Shown one piece after another: positions 10,078 through 19,140 of a DNA stretch of 64,000 nt. The notes beneath the pieces were generated by a model that saw only the letters and a list, made by a program, of their open reading frames with translations, was not told the origin of the DNA and made no database searches. The position numbers and the translations under genes were made by a program. The DNA is from an uncultured Oscillospiraceae bacterium (lineage in GTDB: Bacteria > Bacillota > Clostridia > Oscillospirales > Oscillospiraceae). Location: contig CAJOEH010000018.1 in assembly GCA_905233385.1 (NCBI GenBank), forward strand, positions 1 through 64,000, written 5' to 3'. Position 1 is the stretch's first letter; the number at the start of each line of letters is the position of its first letter.

Positions 10078-11826
10078 ATGAAAGTGGTATTAGCCGCGCT
10101 GCAGCTGATCGGCGGTCTTGCGTTCTTCCTCTACGGCATGCACGTCATGTCCGGCGGACTGGGCAAGATGGCGGGCGGCTCGCTGGAGCGGTCCTTGAGA
10201 AAAGCGACGTCCAATCCGCTGCTCGGCATGGGCCTCGGCGCGGGCATTACCGTCGCGATCCAGTCGTCGTCGGCGATGACGGTCATGCTGGTCGGCCTCG
10301 TCAACTCGGGTTTGATGCTGTTCCCGCAGACGATCAACGTCCTCATGGGCTCCAACATCGGCACGACCGTGACGAGCTGGATCCTGACGCTGACGGGCGT
10401 CGAGGGCAGCGGCATGATGGAGCTGCTGAAGCCGAAGAACTTCTCGCCGGTCATCGCGATCATCGGCGCGATCCTCATTATGATGTCCAAGAAGACCAAA
10501 CGGCAGGACCTCGGCAAGATCATGGTCGGCTTCGCCGTCCTGATGTACGGCATGACCGCGATGAGCGATGCGATGAGCGGCCTGCAGGACAATCCCGCGT
10601 TCCGTTCGATGCTCGTCGCGTTCGACAATCCGCTGATCGCGCTGCTGTTCTCCACGCTCTTTACCGGTATTATCCAATCCTCCGCCGCGACCATCGGTAT
10701 CGTCCAGGCGCTGACGGTGACCGGACTGATCACCTACGGCAACGCGATCCCGCTCGTGCTAGGCGCGAACATCGGCACCTGCGCGACGGCTCTGCTGTCC
10801 TCCGTGGGCGTTACCAAGGAGGCCAAGAAAGTCTCCGTGGTGCATATCCTCATCAAGCTGATCGGCACGGCGATTTTCATGGCGGGCTACTTCGCCGCCA
10901 AAGCCGCGTTCGGCCTGCACTTCCTCACGGATAATCCCGGCAGACCCGGTATCGCGCTGATCCACACCGTCTTCAACGTGACCAGCACCATCCTGCTGTT
11001 CCCGTTCCAGAAGCAGCTCGTGAAGATCACGAACGCGCTGATCAAGCCGTCGAAGAAGATGGGCGAAGGCGCCTTCCTTGACGAACGTCTGATCAACACG
11101 CCGTCCATCGCCGTCAACGAGGCGATGGTGCAGACGAAGCGCATGGCGGTGTTAGCGCATAAGACGTTGGAGCAGTCGCTTGCGCTGTTCCACAACTACG
11201 ACGAAAAAGCTGCGGATCAGATTGTCGTGTACGAGGACGAACTGGACAACTACGAGGATAAGCTCGGCTCCTTCCTGGTCAAGCTGTCGAGCCGCGCCGT
11301 GTCCGACGTCGACTCCCGCCGGGTGTCGCTCATGCTGCACACGATCGGCGACTTCGAGCGTCTGGGCGACCACGCGGTCAATCTGCTCAAGGGCGCGCGG
11401 GAGATCAAAGACAAGGAGATCACCTTCTCCGAGGACGCGCAGACGGAGATCCGCAACCTGACGGACGCGGTCAACGAGATCCTGGCGATGACGATCCGCG
11501 CCTTCCGCGAGTCCGACAGCTCGCTGGCGATCCACGTCGAGCCGCTGGAGCAGGTCATCGACGTCCTGATCGCGCAGGCAAAGAGCGGACATATCGAACG
11601 CCTGCAGCTCGGCAAATGCACGATCCAGACGGGCTTCGTCCTGTCCGATCTGCTGACGAACTACGAGCGTATCTCCGACCACTGCTCGAACATCGCCGTT
11701 GCGCTGATCGAGACGGGCGTCGGCAGTTTCGATACGCACGCCTATCTGAACGACATCAAGACCGGCGGCAGCCGCACCTTCGTCGAGGACTACAAGCGCT
11801 ACGCCGAGAAATACGGCATCGGTTAA
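10078..11826 (+). CDS. Na/Pi cotransporter family protein with C-terminal PhoU-like domain
   Basis: ORF 582 aa; duplicated QSSSA motifs (AIQSSSAMTVM, IIQSSAATIGI), GANIGTC; C-terminal PhoU helices. Confidence 0.88.
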   Translation: MKVVLAALQLIGGLAFFLYGMHVMSGGLGKMAGGSLERSLRKATSNPLLGMGLGAGITVAIQSSSAMTVMLVGLVNSGLMLFPQTINVLMGSNIGTTVTSWILTLTGVEGSGMMELLKPKNFSPVIAIIGAILIMMSKKTKRQDLGKIMVGFAVLMYGMTAMSDAMSGLQDNPAFRSMLVAFDNPLIALLFSTLFTGIIQSSAATIGIVQALTVTGLITYGNAIPLVLGANIGTCATALLSSVGVTKEAKKVSVVHILIKLIGTAIFMAGYFAAKAAFGLHFLTDNPGRPGIALIHTVFNVTSTILLFPFQKQLVKITNALIKPSKKMGEGAFLDERLINTPSIAVNEAMVQTKRMAVLAHKTLEQSLALFHNYDEKAADQIVVYEDELDNYEDKLGSFLVKLSSRAVSDVDSRRVSLMLHTIGDFERLGDHAVNLLKGAREIKDKEITFSEDAQTEIRNLTDAVNEILAMTIRAFRESDSSLAIHVEPLEQVIDVLIAQAKSGHIERLQLGKCTIQTGFVLSDLLTNYERISDHCSNIAVALIETGVGSFDTHAYLNDIKTGGSRTFVEDYKRYAEKYGIG

Positions 11827-11923
11827 GAAACGACACCGTTGTATCAGTCTTACAGACAGCCGCGCTGCGGGGAAACGCAGCGCGGCTGCTTGGTTATGGT
11901 ATAGTTTGACCGTCCGGACGACG

Positions 11924-12279
11924 AAAGGCTTCCCCTTGCGGGCAGCGAAGCGTCCGCGCGGGAGTGAATGACAGTCCTGTGGGGACGTTTGCGACCGCCG
12001 CCTGTGGCGGAGGCAAGGGAGCAAAAAGGAGTGGCAGCCGCAGACAGAGCCGCTGTTGCAACAGGACTGTCAGAGCCGCGCGGTGACCGAGCCGCAGCGA
12101 GACAGCTGTCAGCCGAAAGGCTGACTGATGAGGTGTCTTATATACGATAGACTTGCTGCGCGAGGATAGAAGCGCCGCCGAAGGCGGCGACCACCTCATC
12201 CGGCGGCTTCGCCGCCACCTTCCCCTCGAGGGGAAGGCTCAAGGCGCGGACGCTTTGCTCCCCTCAAGGGGAAGGCTTT
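11924..12279. repeat. MITE-like non-coding repeat unit with imperfect terminal inverted repeats and internal palindromes
   Basis: Ends AAAGGCTTCCCCTTG (11924-11938) and CAAGGGGAAGGCTTT (12265-12279), 14/15 inverted match; internal GACAGTCCTGT (11970) / ACAGGACTGTC (12061) and GC-rich palindromes. Confidence 0.6.
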
Positions 12280-12432
12280 GACGGGCGCCTTTTCTATGTT
12301 TTTTGATAATATTTGCAAATTGGAATAGATATTTGCTGCCGACTGTGCTATAATGTATTTGGTGAACATTGGGATTTCACCGAACGATTTCAATTAGCCG
12401 CGCATGCGGCTGTATATTCAGGAGGAAACACT

Positions 12433-14022
12433 ATGGAAACCTACGGCATCGAAAAGATGGGCATCCTTGCCCCGAAAGCGGTCTACCGCAACCTCGGCCC
12501 CGCCCAGCTCACCGAAGCGGCCCTCCGCCGCGGCGAAGGCAAGCTGAGCAATACCGGCGCGCTGGTCGTCACGACCGGCAAGTACACCGGCCGTTCGCCT
12601 AACGATAAATTCATCGTCGACACCCCCGCCGTCCATGACGACATCGCGTGGGGCAAGGTCAACCGCCCGATCTCCAAGGAGCGCTTCGAGGCGATCAAGG
12701 GCAAGATGGCGGCTTACATGCAGGGCCGCGAAGTCTTCGTCTTCGACGGCTACGCCGGCGCGGACAAGAAGCACACCAAGAAGTTCCGCATCATCAACGA
12801 GCTGGCCTCCCAGAACCTGTTCATCCACCAGCTGCTGATCCGCCCGACCGCGGAGGAGCTGGCAAGCTACGGCGAGCCCGACTACACCGTCTTCTGCGCG
12901 CCCGGCTTCAAGTGCGACCCGAAGGTCGAGGGCATCAACAGCGAAGCGGCGATCATCATCGACTACGAGGCGCATGAAATCATCATCTGCGGCTCGGCCT
13001 ACGCCGGCGAGATCAAGAAGAGCGTCTTCTCCACGATGAACTTCGTGCTGACCAAGGAGAACATCCTGCCGATGCACTGCTCGGCGAACATGGACCCCGA
13101 GACCCATGAGACGGCCGTCTTTTTCGGCCTTTCCGGCACCGGCAAGACCACCCTCTCCGCCGACCCGAACCGCAAGCTCATCGGCGACGACGAGCACGGC
13201 TGGGCGGACGACGGCATCTTCAACCTCGAGGGCGGCTGCTACGCGAAGTGCATCAACCTCAAGGAAGAGAACGAGCCTGAGATCTACCATGCGATCCGCT
13301 TCGGCTCCCTGGTCGAGAACGTCATCATGGACGAGGACACCCGCGAATTCGACTTCGATGACGGCAGACTGACCGAGAACACCCGCGTCGGCTACCCCGT
13401 CAACTATATCTCCAACGCGGCGATCCCCGGCGTCGGCGGCATCCCGAAGGTCGTCATCTTCCTGACGGCGGACGCGTTCGGCGTCCTGCCTCCGATCTCC
13501 CGCCTGGATGAGAACGCGGCGATGTACCACTTCGTCACCGGCTTCACCTCGAAGCTGGCCGGCACCGAGCGCGGCGTCACCGAGCCGCAGCCGACCTTCT
13601 CCACCCTGTTCGGCGAGCCGTTCATGCCGATGGATCCGTCCGTCTACGCAGAGATGCTCGGCAAGCGCATCCGCGAGAGCGGCGCGAAGGTCTACCTGGT
13701 CAACACCGGCTGGGCAGGCGGCTCCGCGGCCTCCGGCGCGAAGCGCATGAAGCTGGCCTACACCCGCGCGATGGTCACCGCCGCCCTGAACGGCAGCTTT
13801 GACGGCGTGGAGTTCAAGCACCACGACGTGTTCAACGTCGATTACCCGACCTCCTGCCCGAACGTGCCCGACGAGATGCTCGACGCGCGCGGCCTCTGGG
13901 CGGATAAGGCCGCCTACGACGCGCAGGCGAACAAGCTCGCGACCATGTTCTCCGACAACTTCGCGAAGAAGTACCCGAACATGCCCGCGCACATCGCCGC
14001 CGCCGGCCCGAAGGCGAAGTAA
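12433..14022 (+). CDS. pckA: Phosphoenolpyruvate carboxykinase (ATP)
   Basis: METYGIEKMGIL...; GLSGTGKTTLSADPNRKLIGDDEHGW; RBS AGGAGG upstream of ATG 12433. Confidence 0.95.
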   Translation: METYGIEKMGILAPKAVYRNLGPAQLTEAALRRGEGKLSNTGALVVTTGKYTGRSPNDKFIVDTPAVHDDIAWGKVNRPISKERFEAIKGKMAAYMQGREVFVFDGYAGADKKHTKKFRIINELASQNLFIHQLLIRPTAEELASYGEPDYTVFCAPGFKCDPKVEGINSEAAIIIDYEAHEIIICGSAYAGEIKKSVFSTMNFVLTKENILPMHCSANMDPETHETAVFFGLSGTGKTTLSADPNRKLIGDDEHGWADDGIFNLEGGCYAKCINLKEENEPEIYHAIRFGSLVENVIMDEDTREFDFDDGRLTENTRVGYPVNYISNAAIPGVGGIPKVVIFLTADAFGVLPPISRLDENAAMYHFVTGFTSKLAGTERGVTEPQPTFSTLFGEPFMPMDPSVYAEMLGKRIRESGAKVYLVNTGWAGGSAASGAKRMKLAYTRAMVTAALNGSFDGVEFKHHDVFNVDYPTSCPNVPDEMLDARGLWADKAAYDAQANKLATMFSDNFAKKYPNMPAHIAAAGPKAK

Positions 14023-14033
14023 TTCTGATTCCC

Positions 14034-14067
14034 AAACAGCAGCCATCCCGCGGGATGGCTGCTGTTT
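14034..14067 (+). terminator. Intrinsic terminator of pckA
   Basis: AACAGCAGCCATCCC gcg GGATGGCTGCTGTTTT. Confidence 0.8.
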
Positions 14068-14161
14068 TAGTGAATAGTGAAGAATGAATAGTGAATAGTG
14101 AATAATTGTGGTGTTTTCCAATTCTGCGAATTGGCAGATGATATGAAGAATCTTCCAGGAT

Positions 14162-14341
14162 TGTCATTGCGAGACCGATGAAATCGGTCGTGGCAATCTG
14201 TCCGTCGAAGGCTTGGGAATTGTACCGAATGATGCGGGCGGCCAATGGCCGCCCACCGTAGGGAGGCGTCCCCTGACGCCTCCGTATTGAGTTGCGGCGC
14301 GTTCGGTAATCGCGGAGGCATGTGGGCATGCCTCCCTACGG
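14162..14341. repeat. Composite dispersed repeat (TGTCATTGC/GGCAATCTGT unit joined to a CCGTAGGGAGGC terminal-inverted-repeat unit)
   Basis: TGTCATTGC 14162-14170 ... GGCAATCTGTCCGTCGAAGGCTTGGGAATTGTACCGAATGATGCGGGCGG shared with 16975-17089; CCGTAGGGAGGC 14256-14267 and GCCTCCCTACGG 14330-14341. Confidence 0.75.
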
Positions 14342-14501
14342 ACTTTCGGATTACGGAAAAGACTTCCGCATCGCGGGAGGGCGGTTTCTTCGCCGGAGGC
14401 TGCGAAAAAAGCAAAGTTTGCTGTTGCAAAACCGGCGCGGCATGTGTCATATAGAGTAGAGCGATAAGACGGCTCAATCCATACAAACGGAGTGATTGAC
14501 A

Positions 14502-16664
14502 ATGAAGAAACTCATAGTTTTCCTGCTTTTGACCGCGTTTGTGTTCAGCCTTGTGCCGGCGGTATCCGCCGCGGAGGAGCCCATGACCGGCGTCTGCGGC
14601 GACAACATGACCTACACGCTGGATCTGAACACCAAAACGCTGACCATCACCGGCACCGGAGAGATGGACGACTTCGGACAGAGCGGCGAGTTTATGATCC
14701 ACCCTGCCGGCGCAAGCGAATGGCACCTCTATCACGATCGGATCGAAACGATCCGCATCGGCGAAGGCGTCACCACCGTCGGCAATCAGGCCTTCTATAA
14801 CTTCTCCGCGCTGACCCGTGTTGAACTGCCGGAAACCCTGACGGAGATCGGGTCCTCGGCCTTTGCCGGCTGCGTCAAGCTTCCGGAAATCCGACTTCCT
14901 TCCAATCTGCAGGATTTGGCCGAACACGCCTTCTACAAGTGCGAGTGCCTCACGGCCCTGACGATCCCCGCAGCGCTGACCTCTTTCAACCCGAAGGCCG
15001 TGGCGCTCTGCGAAGGCCTTGCCGCCTTCGACGTGACGGAGGGAAATCCTGCCTTTGCCGTCCGGGACGGCATTCTGTTCAGCAAAGACGGCAGCATTCT
15101 GGTATGCTATCCGCAGGGCAAGGAAGGCGACAGCTACGTCGTGCCGGATGAAATCAAGGAGATCGGCGACGCCGCGTTCCAAGCCGCAAAGATCAAGACG
15201 ATTTCCCTGCCGGACGGGCTGACCAAGTTGGGCGACGGCGCGTTCGCCCGCAGCGGTCTGACGGAGTTCATCCTTCCGACGACCGTTTCCGCCGTGCCGG
15301 AAGACCTGCTCGGCAGCTGTGCCGCGCTCGGGAAGGTCACGCTGCATGAGGGCGTAACGGCGATCGGCGACGGAGCGTTCTTCGAATGCGCCGCTCTGGA
15401 GAAGATCGACCTGCCCGCAGGTTTGCAGCGCATCGGCAACTACGCATTCTGTTTCTGCACCGCGCTGCGGGAGGCGACGCTCCCGGAGGGCCTGACGGAA
15501 TTGGGCTACAACGCCTTTCCCCACACCGCCATTTCCTCGGTCACCATTCCCGCGAAAATCACCGTGTTGGACAACGGGCTGTTCGCCTACTGCGAGAATC
15601 TGTCGGAGGTCAAGCTGCACGACGGGATCACCTCGCTCGGCAGCGACCTCTTCGAGGGCTGTACGGCGCTGGAGAGCATTGCTCTCCCGGAGAGCGTGAC
15701 GGAGATCAAGTCGTCCTGCTTCGCCGGAACGGGGCTCAGGGAATTCGCGTTCCCGAAGGGCGTGACGCAGGCGGAAATGGATCTGTTTGAAAACTGCGCC
15801 GCCCTGAAAACCGTAGACTGCCCCGGCGTCGAGCAAGTCGGATCGTACGCCTTCCGCAACTGCACGGCTCTGGAGACGGTCACGTTCGGCAGCTCTCTGA
15901 ATCGGATCGGAAGCGGCGCCTTTGACGGCTGTGAAGCGCTTCATGATTTGTATTACGGCGACGATACGGCACATTGGAATGCCGTTTCCGTCAGCACGTA
16001 CAACTATAACGATCCGCTCTATCGGGTGGTGATCCATACGACGGACGGCACGCTCCAAATCCCGGACGACAGGTCTCCGTTCGCCGACGTCGCGGCGGAC
16101 GCCTGGTATATCGACGCGGTCAGATACGTATATGATGAAAAGTTGATGGTCGGCGTCGGTGAGCGCCGTTTCGCGCCGGAGGACGCCGTGACCAGAGCGA
16201 TGGTCGTCACGCCGCTGTGGCGCAGAGAGGGCAGCGAGGTCGTTGATGAGAACTATGGGCAGCCCTTCTCGGATATCGGCGGCGCGTGGTACACCGAGCC
16301 GGTCACGTGGGCGATCAGCAAAGAGATCGTCAAGGGCTATCCGCTCCCGTTCACGGGCATGCCGACCGGCGTGTTCTACTACTTCGCGCCGGAGCAGAAC
16401 GTGACGCGCGAAGAGCTCGCCGCTTTCCTCTATCGCTACGCGGCGGAGATCGGGATGGACACGTCCGCCCGCGCCGAATTGAGCGGCTTCGCCGATCAGT
16501 CCAAGGTTTCCGACTGGGCGAAAGAGGCGATCGAATGGTGCGTCGCCGTCAAGATCATCAACGGTATGACGGAAAACGGAGCACAGGTTTTGCAGCCGCA
16601 GGGCACGGCGACCCGCGCGCAGTTCGCGGCGATGCTGATGCGGCTTATGGAAAATATCGCATAA
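14502..16664 (+). CDS. Secreted leucine-rich repeat (BspA/LRR_5-like) protein with C-terminal SLH domains
   Basis: Signal peptide MKKLIVFLLLTAFVFSLVPAVSA; repeats of L..IG..AF..C..L..I.LP; C-terminal FADVAADAWYIDAV... SLH repeats. Confidence 0.85.
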   Translation: MKKLIVFLLLTAFVFSLVPAVSAAEEPMTGVCGDNMTYTLDLNTKTLTITGTGEMDDFGQSGEFMIHPAGASEWHLYHDRIETIRIGEGVTTVGNQAFYNFSALTRVELPETLTEIGSSAFAGCVKLPEIRLPSNLQDLAEHAFYKCECLTALTIPAALTSFNPKAVALCEGLAAFDVTEGNPAFAVRDGILFSKDGSILVCYPQGKEGDSYVVPDEIKEIGDAAFQAAKIKTISLPDGLTKLGDGAFARSGLTEFILPTTVSAVPEDLLGSCAALGKVTLHEGVTAIGDGAFFECAALEKIDLPAGLQRIGNYAFCFCTALREATLPEGLTELGYNAFPHTAISSVTIPAKITVLDNGLFAYCENLSEVKLHDGITSLGSDLFEGCTALESIALPESVTEIKSSCFAGTGLREFAFPKGVTQAEMDLFENCAALKTVDCPGVEQVGSYAFRNCTALETVTFGSSLNRIGSGAFDGCEALHDLYYGDDTAHWNAVSVSTYNYNDPLYRVVIHTTDGTLQIPDDRSPFADVAADAWYIDAVRYVYDEKLMVGVGERRFAPEDAVTRAMVVTPLWRREGSEVVDENYGQPFSDIGGAWYTEPVTWAISKEIVKGYPLPFTGMPTGVFYYFAPEQNVTREELAAFLYRYAAEIGMDTSARAELSGFADQSKVSDWAKEAIEWCVAVKIINGMTENGAQVLQPQGTATRAQFAAMLMRLMENIA

Positions 16665-16678
16665 ATGCAAAGACGCGC

Positions 16679-16713
16679 AACACGCCGCAGGGTCAACGAC
16701 CCTGCGGCGTGTT
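16679..16713 (+). terminator. Intrinsic terminator
   Basis: AACACGCCGCAGGGTC aac GACCCTGCGGCGTGTT 16-bp perfect stem. Confidence 0.8.
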
Positions 16714-16974
16714 GTATTTAGTATTATGGTTCGTACTCGATGATAAACCCGTGGCTGTTCGGGTCGGCGGGATGTCTTTCTTTTTCCGCATGAAGCTATG
16801 TCCTTCCAGAGATTCTTTCTTCCTTCATTATCGCCAAAATGCCGCCGTTTTTCCACAAGTTTATTTTTCCGAAAAGTGTTTCAAAACCCGCGGAATTTTT
16901 GTCATTATAAGGATAAAAACAACGCAGCAGCGGGGTGTTCCGCTGCTGCGAATTCCGGTCACGCAGTCCTCGCC

Positions 16975-17089
16975 TGTCATTGCCCGCTTTATGCGGGCAA
17001 TCTGCCCGTCGAAGGCTTGGGAATTGTACCGAATGATGCGGGCGGCCAATGGCCGCCCGCCGTAGGGAGGCGTCCCCTGACGACTCCGT
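16975..17089. repeat. Dispersed repeat, second copy of the 14162 family
   Basis: TGTCATTGCCCGCtttatGCGGGCAATCTGCCCGTCGAAGGCTTGGGAATTGTACCGAATGATGCGGGCGGCCAATGGCCGCCCGCCGTAGGGAGGCGTCCCCTGACG. Confidence 0.75.
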
Positions 17090-17103
17090 TTTTTGTTTTC
17101 TTT

Positions 17104-17190
17104 GATGAATCGACGGCTCTGCCGTCATGAATTGCCGCTTCGCGGCATAATTTGAAGCCTGCGGCTTCATGATCCGGCGGACGCCGGATC
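17104..17190. repeat. Short palindrome array with ATGAAT linkers
   Basis: GACGGCtctGCCGTC, TGCCGCttcGCGGCA, GAAGCCtgcGGCTTC, GATCCGGCGgaCGCCGGATC in tandem. Confidence 0.7.
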
Positions 17191-19129
17191 AGTACACCAC
17201 GACGGTCGTGCCGAGGGGGAGGGTCTCCATGAAGGCACTGGCGTCGAACGGCATGCGGATGCAGCCGTGAGAAGCCGGATAGCCGAGCGTGCCGTCGAAG
17301 ATCGAGCCGTCGTAATTGTAGAGAATCGAGTGGAAGCCGATGTCGCCGTTGAACAGCGTGACGTTGGTGACGTAGTAGCTGTCGAAATTCCAATGGTCGC
17401 CGGACAGGTAGATCTCGTAGATGCCCTCCGGGGTGGGGCTGTTGTTGGAGCCGCTGGAGCAGGGGAAGGTCCTGTAGACTTTCCAGTTCTCCTTTTCGCC
17501 GGTGAAGACGATGACCTTCTGCGTGTAGCGGCTGACCCAGACTAAGTAGTTCGTCTTGCTGGAATAGCCCTTCAGGTCGACGAAGCCCTCCTTCGTGGCG
17601 TCGGAGTAGTCCAGATTGCCGTTCGTCGCGCCGGGAGGATCGTCCGGGATGTAGCAGTCCCAGCGCGGCACCCAGCCGCGGGTGCCGTCCGTGCACTGCA
17701 CGAAGAACCAGGTGCCGGCGGGGTGGAAGATGTTATAGACGATCGTACCCTTGGGCAGATCGCGGATATAACCGCCGCCGCCCTGATAGGAGTAGAGGGC
17801 GGTGTCCTTTTCCACCGTGCAGGGGACCATCTGCGTCTTGACGGTCTGCAGCGCGCTGTCGTGCTCCTTGACGTAGCTCTGATACCAGCTGTCGTCAAGC
17901 ACGTCGTAGGAGAGGGTGACGTCGAAGTTGCCGGCGTTGATCGTGATGAGCGCAGCCGAGCCGGTGCCGTCGATCGTGACGTATCTGCCGTTGATATCGA
18001 TGGATTCCGCCTTGCCGCCGTTGAGCGTCAGATGGGTCTTCGCGGAGCAGGTGACCTTGCCCGGGTTGCCGCTGATGGTGAGGTGACCGGCGCGCAGATC
18101 GGTCGCGCCGTAGTCGCCGATCGCGTTCTGCTCGCCGTCCACGCTGACGAGGGTGTCGGCGCTGCCCTTGAAGGTGCAGCCCGCGCCCCAGAGATAGACC
18201 TCCGAGGCCTTGCCGTTGACGCTGCCGCTCAGGGGCGCGCAGACCAGACGGTTTGTTTTCAGGCCGCTGAAATCGGCGTTGGTATCCTTGCCGGTGCGGA
18301 CCATGACGGTGCCGGTGACGTTCCAGTCGAAGGCGACGATCTTGGGATCGGCAGCCTGGCCGATGATCAGCGTGCCGTCGAGCCGCAAAGAGCCGGGGAG
18401 CTTCGCGCTGCCGCGATAGAGCACCCAGCCGGAGGCGGGAATGTCGTCGGGCGTGTCGGCGATGCAGTCGAAGAGATTGTACAGAAGCTGCGCGACTTCG
18501 GCGCGGGTGATGGAGCTCTGCGGATGGAAGGAGCCGTCGGAGTAGCCGTTGGCGAGCCCCTGCTTCTTCATCGCACTGAGCGCGTCGCGGGCCCAGGAGG
18601 AGACTCTGTCGCCGTCGGTAAAGCTTTTGTATGCCGTGCGGTCGAGGTCCGTGATGCCGAAGGCGCGGGACAGGACGACGATCGCCTGCTCGCGGGTGAT
18701 CGGACTGTTGGGCTGCATCGAGGTCGCGGAGACGCCGCCGAAAATGCCGGCGTTGGCCGCGACGGACAGCTCCCGGCAGTACCACGCGTTCGGATCGACG
18801 TCGGTGTACGCGCTCAGGTCGCAGGTCTCCGTCGCGCCGAGCAGACGGACCAGAACGGCCGCCATCTCCGCGCGGGTGATGTTCGCCTTCGGATTGAGGT
18901 TGTGGTTTTCGTCGCCCGCGAGGACGCCGTTCTCCACGGCGAACATCAGCGCCGGACGGCTCCAGTCGTCGGGGTACTCATACTGGAACTCCGTCGGCTC
19001 GGTCGGCGCTTCGGTCGCCTCCGTCTCGGGAGGCACGATGGGCAGTTCGTTATCCGCGGAAACCGCGAAGCTCAGCAGCACGCACAGCGCGAGCAGCGCG
19101 GAGAATATGATCAGGAATCTTTTTTTCAT
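17189..19129 (-). CDS. SLH-domain L,D-transpeptidase (YkuD family)
   Basis: Signal peptide, three SLH repeats, C-terminal YkuD signature GYPASHGCIRMPFDA. Confidence 0.85.
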   Translation of the reverse strand: MKKRFLIIFSALLALCVLLSFAVSADNELPIVPPETEATEAPTEPTEFQYEYPDDWSRPALMFAVENGVLAGDENHNLNPKANITRAEMAAVLVRLLGATETCDLSAYTDVDPNAWYCRELSVAANAGIFGGVSATSMQPNSPITREQAIVVLSRAFGITDLDRTAYKSFTDGDRVSSWARDALSAMKKQGLANGYSDGSFHPQSSITRAEVAQLLYNLFDCIADTPDDIPASGWVLYRGSAKLPGSLRLDGTLIIGQAADPKIVAFDWNVTGTVMVRTGKDTNADFSGLKTNRLVCAPLSGSVNGKASEVYLWGAGCTFKGSADTLVSVDGEQNAIGDYGATDLRAGHLTISGNPGKVTCSAKTHLTLNGGKAESIDINGRYVTIDGTGSAALITINAGNFDVTLSYDVLDDSWYQSYVKEHDSALQTVKTQMVPCTVEKDTALYSYQGGGGYIRDLPKGTIVYNIFHPAGTWFFVQCTDGTRGWVPRWDCYIPDDPPGATNGNLDYSDATKEGFVDLKGYSSKTNYLVWVSRYTQKVIVFTGEKENWKVYRTFPCSSGSNNSPTPEGIYEIYLSGDHWNFDSYYVTNVTLFNGDIGFHSILYNYDGSIFDGTLGYPASHGCIRMPFDASAFMETLPLGTTVVVY

Positions 19130-19140
19130 AACGGGTCCTC

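Noticed and set aside
12103-12150. Independent small RNA gene around GACAGCTGTCAGCCGAAAGGCTGAC
   Set aside because: The hairpin is part of the larger repeat unit; no independent promoter or terminator evidence.
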